Positions 62,724-64,000 of a DNA stretch of 64,000 nt are shown in pieces; positions within the stretch are counted from its first letter, which is position 1; each line of letters begins with the position of its first letter. The translations under genes and the position numbers were made by a program. This DNA is from JAVBOW01 sp031550125. GTDB taxonomy: Bacteria; Bacteroidota; Bacteroidia; Bacteroidales; Rikenellaceae. The stretch lies in contig JAVBOW010000026.1 of NCBI GenBank assembly GCA_031550125.1, positions 1 to 64,000 of the forward strand, in the 5' to 3' direction. The notes under the pieces are model-generated. The model had not been told where the DNA came from and did not search any database. It saw nothing but the letters and a program-made list of their open reading frames with translations.

Positions 62724-64000
62724 CTATTTGGCCGTGTATTTTTCTATCGTCTTTTTAAGGATGTCGGCGGCGATGGGCTTGGTGAGGAAATCGTTGCATC
62801 CGGCGCTCAGGGCCTCTACCTTATTGTCGTTGAAAGCGTGGGCCGTGAGCGCCACTATGGGTATCGAGGATGATATTTTGCGTATCTCCCTGGTCGCTTC
62901 GAGTCCGTCCATGACGGGCATCTTCATGTCCATAAGTATGATGTCCGGCTCGGGATTCATCTGGCTGAACATATCCACCGCCTCCTGTCCGTTATGGGCT
63001 CGTGAGAGGGAGTATATCCGTCCGATGAGGGCTTGCAGCAGTTGGTAATTGCTGTCCACATCTTCGGCCACCAGCACCCTTTTGGGGCCTTTGGCCGCAT
63101 TGTCCGCGACCGCCGGCGCTGCCGTCGCCCCCGCGCTCTCCGCGGGTTTGTCCGCGGCGGTCTCCGCCCCGGACTGCGTTTCCTGCGCAGGCGTTTCCGC
63201 CCCGGCTTCCGCCCGGCTGCATGCGAAATCGAAGATGAATTGCGACCCGACCCCTTTGGCCGAGGTGACTTCAAAGTTTCCTCCCATATGTTCGACGATC
63301 ATTTTACATAACACCATTCCCAGCGCGTCGTCCGACTCGTTGCGGTTACCGTCCCTGGAAGCGTATTGGTTCAATACCAGGCCGAGCGCTTCGTTGGCCA
63401 GGCCGGTGCCGTTGTCCGATATCCTGAAGCGCAGTTTGCCCTCGGTGTAACGGTAAGATATGTTTATTGCGCCCGACGCGATGTATTTAGAAGACGCGGC
63501 GATTATTCTGGACAGCACCTGCCCGATGCGTTTCCCGTCCGATATTACCTTAAGCCTTTCGGACGAAGGGTCTATCGACAGCGCGATGTTTTTGGACATT
63601 CCGCCCCTAAGGCGCTCGACGGTCTGCCTGCACAGCTCGCCCACATCCACCGTCATATTTTCCGGCGTCATTTTTCCCGTCTCTATCTCGAGAATGTCCG
63701 TCACTTCGCCCGCTTCGCCTAACAGGTTGTTTATGTTGCGTTCTATCGTTATCATGTACTTGTCCCTTTCGGCGCGCTCGGCCTCCCGGGCTTCGAGCTG
63801 GGCGAGTTTTGCCACGTCGGTTATCAGCCCCTTTACGTCGTGGCTGAATTTACCCAATATGGAGTTTTTCAGCTTGTTGGACTTTTCCGATTTCAGGCGC
63901 GCCTTGATAAGCTCCTGCTCGGCTGTCTTCATGTCGGTCATGTCGATGGCCACGGCCACTATCATGGGGTTGGCGTCCCGCTCCCGGATAACCGTCTTTA
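62724..64000 (-). CDS. Hybrid histidine kinase, 3' part (runs off the window)
   Basis: Partial: the frame stays open to the right edge, with PAS/PAC-like residues (KTVIRERDANPMIVAVAIDM) before an internal Met at 63965. Then a coiled coil (about 415-425 residues from the stop), a phosphoacceptor segment with FSHDVKG, an ATPase domain with G1 box ISDNGTGL and G2 box ALGMVLCKMIVEHMGG, an Ala-rich linker, and a receiver domain with the phosphoacceptor in LMDMKMP and Lys in FLTKPI. The N-box place reads IIAASSKYI, without the Mg-ATP-binding Asn. Signal and target unknown; the N-terminus lies beyond 64000. Confidence 0.88.
   Translation of the reverse strand, partial: KTVIRERDANPMIVAVAIDMTDMKTAEQELIKARLKSEKSNKLKNSILGKFSHDVKGLITDVAKLAQLEAREAERAERDKYMITIERNINNLLGEAGEVTDILEIETGKMTPENMTVDVGELCRQTVERLRGGMSKNIALSIDPSSERLKVISDGKRIGQVLSRIIAASSKYIASGAINISYRYTEGKLRFRISDNGTGLANEALGLVLNQYASRDGNRNESDDALGMVLCKMIVEHMGGNFEVTSAKGVGSQFIFDFACSRAEAGAETPAQETQSGAETAADKPAESAGATAAPAVADNAAKGPKRVLVAEDVDSNYQLLQALIGRIYSLSRAHNGQEAVDMFSQMNPEPDIILMDMKMPVMDGLEATREIRKISSSIPIVALTAHAFNDNKVEALSAGCNDFLTKPIAADILKKTIEKYTAK

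Overview
The window is a gene-dense, GC-rich stretch of a bacterial chromosome, almost certainly from an anaerobic Bacteroidota, most likely order Bacteroidales. The grounds are: promoters of the Bacteroidetes type (TTTG, 19-20 nt, TAnnTTTG) in front of gdhA, rplS, carA and glyA, and isolated TAnnTTTG boxes elsewhere; almost no Shine-Dalgarno sequences; a carboxypeptidase-regulatory/plug/beta-barrel outer membrane protein; BatD and BatE; Ser-type sulfatases; a fused MaeB malic enzyme; and oxygen-sensitive enzymes (class I fumarase, 2-oxoacid:ferredoxin oxidoreductase). Tryptophanase and secreted hydrolases fit a gut commensal. The genus cannot be fixed from this sequence. Most genes use ATA for Ile, while rplS, fba and the small porin-like gene use ATC.

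Layout. 1-9.98 kb: gdhA (-), a large beta-barrel protein overlapping ruvB, dTDP-rhamnose genes rfbD-rfbB and an LTA-synthase-like membrane enzyme. 10-13 kb: a LuxR-type response regulator with its kinase, rplS and surE. 13-18.7 kb: uvrB-gtrA diverging from dnaG-smpB-exported tyrosine phosphatase. 18.7-28.3 kb: CoA-transferase, korAB, a GH2-like pseudoenzyme behind maeB, an orphan HsdR-N nuclease-fold protein and a small outer membrane barrel. 28.3-40.5 kb: dnaX-tyrS-asnA, clpB, carAB and a TrmH-type methyltransferase. 40.8-48 kb: two tandem sulfatases followed by a five-gene, stop/start-overlapping operon (PqqD, nucleotidyltransferase, ABC exporter, HprK-like kinase, Ser/His S26 peptidase). 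48-57 kb: basic secretory protein metallopeptidase, glyA, an unknown secreted protein, fabG, tnaA, an SGNH hydrolase and fba. 57-64 kb: a short ORF coupled to fumarase, batD-batE-recR, and the 3' part of a hybrid histidine kinase cut by the window edge.

The most unusual items are: (1) the PqqD/nucleotidyltransferase/ABC/HprK/S26 operon, which resembles the accessory part of a RiPP (lasso-type) cluster but has no cyclase, no transglutaminase and no precursor gene; (2) a family of four MITE-like elements with GGATCAGTCT-type terminal repeats, three flanked by 8-bp target duplications and two inserted across the stop codon of a gene, one of them carrying a perfect 66-nt palindrome; (3) an A9 run in dnaX where a one-base slip leads straight to a stop, predicting a short gamma-like clamp-loader subunit; and (4) a 157-nt interrupted inverted repeat filling the 5' leader of tnaA.

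Metabolically the genes fit amino-acid fermentation with a ferredoxin-linked, fumarate-producing central metabolism: glutamate dehydrogenase, tryptophanase, asparagine synthetase, malic enzyme, fumarase, KorAB and an acetyl-CoA transferase, next to housekeeping replication, repair and translation genes.
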